From Victivallis vadensis (lineage in GTDB: Bacteria > Verrucomicrobiota > Lentisphaeria > Victivallales > GWF2-50-93), in NCBI GenBank assembly GCA_020718525.1, contig DYRX01000194.1:1-5620 (forward strand): a DNA stretch of 5,620 nt. The letters run 5' to 3'. Of this stretch, positions 1 to 3,300 are shown one piece after another. Made by a program: the position numbers and the translations under genes. The notes under the pieces were generated by a model that worked only from the letters and a program-made list of their open reading frames with translations, searched no databases and was not told where the DNA came from. Position 1 is the stretch's first letter, and the number at the start of each line of letters is the position of its first letter.

Positions 1-116
1 TTGCGTCCTGTAGGGACGGTGCAGGGAACAGCGTGCCTTCAGCACGCATGATCCTATTTTACGATGGATTCCTATGGTTGAAACCATAGGCTAGGTCCCT
101 CCGCCACTCCGCGGCT
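1..116. repeat. Cluster of inverted repeats, possible dispersed intergenic (REP-like) element
   Basis: Four hairpin-forming pairs occur in a row: CGTCC/GGACG at 4-8 and 14-18; GCGTGC/GCACGC at 31-36 and 42-47; CCTATGGTT/AACCATAGG at 71-79 and 82-90; CCGC/GCGG at 101-104 and 111-114. In addition AGGGAC (12-17) can pair with GTCCCT (95-100), enclosing the second and third hairpins in a branched fold. None is followed by a T-run in the right place for a terminator. The density of short palindromes in a gene-free stretch suggests a REP-like repeat, but copy number cannot be judged from this window. Confidence 0.4.
71..90. repeat. Perfect 9-bp inverted repeat
   Basis: CCTATGGTT at 71-79 and AACCATAGG at 82-90 are perfect reverse complements, separated by GA. 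As RNA or extruded DNA this gives an 8-bp stem with a TGAA tetraloop. No T-run follows on either strand, so it is not a standard intrinsic terminator. It could be a structural repeat or an operator-like site. Confidence 0.75.
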
Positions 117-148
117 AAAAAAGTGCCACTTTCATTTTCACATGTCAA
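114..148 (-). promoter_or_regulatory. Possible promoter pattern reading leftward
   Basis: Two overlapping promoter-like patterns lie on the minus strand. TTGACA (148-143) is followed after 17 bases by CACTTT, a poor -10. TGGCAC (128-123) is followed after TTTTT by TAGC (117-114), which keeps the invariant GG-N10-GC of sigma-54 sites with one mismatch to TTGC. Either could drive a gene beyond the left edge. In an AT-rich stretch a chance match is quite possible. Confidence 0.2.
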
Positions 149-318
149 ATCGGATAAGGAGCAAGAATCAAATATTGTTATTAGCTGATTAAAAAGAAGA
201 TACGCTTAATTTTTGCAATTTTTTACGATGCCGCGGATTCAGATGTCCGGCCTTGCATTTGCATTGCCAGAACTGGCTTCATGGATCAGGGTACACCAAA
301 ACAAGGACTATTGCACTC

Positions 319-346
319 AAAAAGAATGCTTATTTCAGCAGATTCC
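319..346 (-). terminator. Weak terminator-like hairpin over the stop codon
   Basis: On the minus strand, GGAA-TC-TGCT, loop GAAATA, AGCA-TTC, then TTTTT. TGCT (337-340) pairs with AGCA (327-330) and GAA (343-345) with TTC (324-326), with a two-base bulge at 341-342. The five T's are at 319-323. It overlaps the stop at 330-332. The stem is short and GC-poor, so this is only a candidate; no better T-tailed hairpin was found downstream in the window. Confidence 0.22.
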
Positions 347-3300
347 AGCCTGTTCCGTTGCTGTAAACTGTTCCGGATGAAGAGATTGCGAGACCATCCA
401 TCAGATAGACAAGAGTCTTCTTTGTCGCAGTGCTCTCCCAGAGCATGTCGGATTTGCCATCGCCATTGAAATCCAGGATTTTCACAATATCCCATCTTGT
501 TGCAGGATTGATGTCCTTCAGGCTGTATATGTTATGATAATCTGCAATGACGAGCCCGTTCATCAGATAGACACAGCCGATGCCTGCCGAATGCTCCCAG
601 AGCAGATCGTCTTTTCCGTCCCCGTTGAAGTCGCCGATTTTCTTGACAGTCCAGCCTATATCACTCTTTTTATAGGCGTAGCCGTGCGACGAGATCGTAG
701 CGCCATTCATCAGATAGACGTAGCCTGTACCGTCACTGTGTTCCCATAAAATGTCGGTCTTCGCATCACCGTTGAAATCAGCATACTCCACAATTTGCCA
801 CTGAGGGCTTCTGCTATAGATGGCAGCTTCGGACGCAACGGAGCTTCCATTCATTACGAAAACGTATCCAGTCCCGTCCTCGAGCTCCCAAAGGATATCC
901 GCCTTGCCATCGCCGCTAAAATCTGCGATCTTTTCAATTCTGGTATTAGGACTCCTTGCATATACGGCTCCGCCACCAGCGACAATATTCCCGTCCATAA
1001 GTGCAATATATCCATATCCGTAGTTGTGTTCCCACAGGATGTCGGCTTTCCCGTCGCCGTTAAAGTCGGCTAGATCTTTCACTCTCCATCCTATCCCGCC
1101 GGATAATCCAGCATAAAGGGTTTTCACAGAACAGATCACGGAACCATTCATAATATATAAAAGGATCTGTCCAGAGGTCTGGTGCTCCCATAGGATGTCG
1201 GCTTTGCCGTCACCGTTGAAATCTGCGATCTTCGCAATCTTCCAGTCCGTGTCGGTCTTCTTGTAAACTTCGGAAGATAAAGCCACAAGATGGCCGTTCA
1301 TGAAATATATGAATCCAGTTTCGAGAGGGCTTTCGCAGATGACGTCTGATTTTCCATCGCCATTGAAGTCCCAGGCAGGTTTTTCTGCAAAGATAGCCGT
1401 GACTGCGAGAGGCGCAGTGATATTGCTATCTGTCCTGGAGGCAGTGAGCAGTCCGTCGCTCCAGCTTATAAATCGGAAACCCGGATTTGCAAGAGCAGTG
1501 ACTTGGGTGCCATTTCCGCCATGGTTGACCGCCTGAGGATTAGTTCCAGAGATTGAGCCGTTCGGCGCATTGTATGTAAGCGTGTATGTGTTGATTGCGA
1601 AATTCGCACGAATTGTTGCAGTACTTAAAATCGTTGCTGTCGTATTTGACAAGTTCGCATTCCCGAATGTGGCGGAGCCGCCAATGACAGTCCAATTGAC
1701 AAAATAGTAGCCTGTGTTTGGCGTGGCAATTATCTGTGTGGCGAATCCTTTTGTAACAATTGTCGCGCCGGATGGAGATGTTGTTCCATATCCGTTGTTG
1801 TTGACATACAGAGTGGTGTCGTTGTCGGTTTCGAACGCGAAGACATTTTTATCCGCAAGACCGGCGGATGAGCAGCAGACAGTGGTTGTCCCCGCCGCAA
1901 TATCCGCATCTTCCGAGGCGGAAAGAGTAACGGTCTGGTAAGTTGCCCAGTTGGAAGTAGTAAAAGTTAGAGATGATCCCGACAAGACGGTTATGTCGCT
2001 GTCACCGGAAACTACTGAGACAGAAACAGTTGTGCTTAGTAGAGGCTGTGCGCTCAGCCTGATGCTGAAAGTATTAACAGCCCCCTCGTTTACATAGAGA
2101 GTCGTACTGCTTGTTGTTATCAGCACCTCGTTCAATGCTAAATTAGCTGTGGCACCGATGTCGGCAGTTACATTGGCTTCCGTTCTCGGATTTGCAGTAG
2201 GACCGTCGCTCCATGCGACAAAGTGGTAGCCGGTATTGGGTGTCGCTGTGATGGGTGTGCCGCTATCACCGTATACTATGAATTGGGGCGTAGCTCCTGC
2301 GATTGTCCCGTTAGTCCCGGAAAAATACTCCAGCTTGAAAATCTGATATATCTTGTATTCCATTTCAGAGACGGCGCTGACCGGCGTTCCAGAGTTCGAG
2401 GAGACACGGAACATATAATGTTCGCCACTTGGGAATGAGCGTGTGTCCAACCAGAATATTCCTGCATTGAACTGCAAGGAATCTGCACCATTGATGGGAT
2501 TCCAGGTCGCCCCCGAGTCGGCACTGTAATCGAGGCGGACTGTTTCATCTCCCTGCCAGTTCGAGCCACATGCCGACCAGCGCAATGGTTCGAAGGCATG
2601 CAAGACAACAGATTCACCAGCGCTTTCAAAAATAAGCCATCGTCCGGAAGAAGGAGATTTAGATGCTTCCGTCGTGCCTCCATAGGCGCCGATATTGATG
2701 CGTCCGCCATTCGGAGCAAGTTCGTCTCCGATCTCATCCGAAGGATTCCCGGCATCAATGCACGGACTGAGGACGGTGTCAGTCACCCATCCTCCGATCC
2801 CGCCGTTCAGCGCCGGATCCCAGCGCCCTTCGGTTGATTTAAGGTGGAATTCATGGTTTGCAGGGTCGGCAAAAAGCGGGTCCTGACTACGGCTGTGGAA
2901 ATCCTGTCCAGACAATGACAGCCATTCTGCGAGGATAGGGCAATCTTCGCCATCTGTGGCATAACCGCTCGCCTTCCTTACTATATATGCACCTTCTGTA
3001 GCATATAGGTCGTTATAGTCTGAACTGTGTCCGTAGAAAAGGTAGGTATTGAAGCAGTATCCGCCACTTCCCTGAGAGGATATGATATTGTTCCTGATGA
3101 CTGGGCCGGATTCGGCCTCGATACGGATTCCCTTGTTGGCGATAATGGTATTATTGGCGACCAGACAAGGGAGGTGAGGAGCGTTCGCCAGGTTGGCTTC
3201 AAGGAGAATGGCCGCATCAGTTCCTGCATGTTCGATCAGATTTCCTGTAATTTCAAAATTTTTTGCGAGTTCCGATGTAAAAATGGCATATAGTGCATTG

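Larger units (their letters stand above)
1..329. other. Non-coding 3' flank of the giant gene
   Basis: No convincing gene. The left part (1-116) holds several small inverted repeats; the middle (117-227) is AT-rich. A 50-codon plus-strand frame at 228-380 has no ribosome binding site and overlaps the end of the giant gene antisense, so I do not call it. A stop-free plus-strand stretch at 90-185 has only a possible GTG at 123 and no Shine-Dalgarno sequence. No tRNA-like fold or CRISPR repeat was seen. The gene to the left is outside the window. Confidence 0.6.

Noticed and set aside
71..90. Hairpin considered as the terminator of the giant gene
   Set aside because: No T-run follows on the minus strand (AATCCATCG), and it is about 240 bases past the stop codon.
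117..134. AAAGTG-G-CACTTT followed by T's on the minus strand, considered as a terminator
   Set aside because: The perfect symmetry leaves no room for a loop; with a three-base loop the stem is only AAAGT/ACTTT, too weak for termination.
266..277. GCCAG-AA-CTGGC inverted repeat
   Set aside because: The five-base arms are separated by two bases, with no T-run or neighbouring signal. Likely chance.
228..380. 50-codon plus-strand frame starting ATG at 228
   Set aside because: No Shine-Dalgarno sequence (the upstream bases are a T-rich run), no recognisable family, and its end is antisense to the conserved last blade of the giant protein.
333..1373. Regularly spaced repeats considered as a CRISPR or minisatellite array
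   Set aside because: The ~150-base periodicity is protein-level repetition of FG-GAP blades. DNA identity between units is partial and in frame, with no constant repeat or spacer boundary.
2276..2758. 160-codon minus-strand frame in another phase
   Set aside because: It lies wholly inside the giant gene, which shows clear domain patterns through the same stretch. Composition looks like an out-of-frame shadow.
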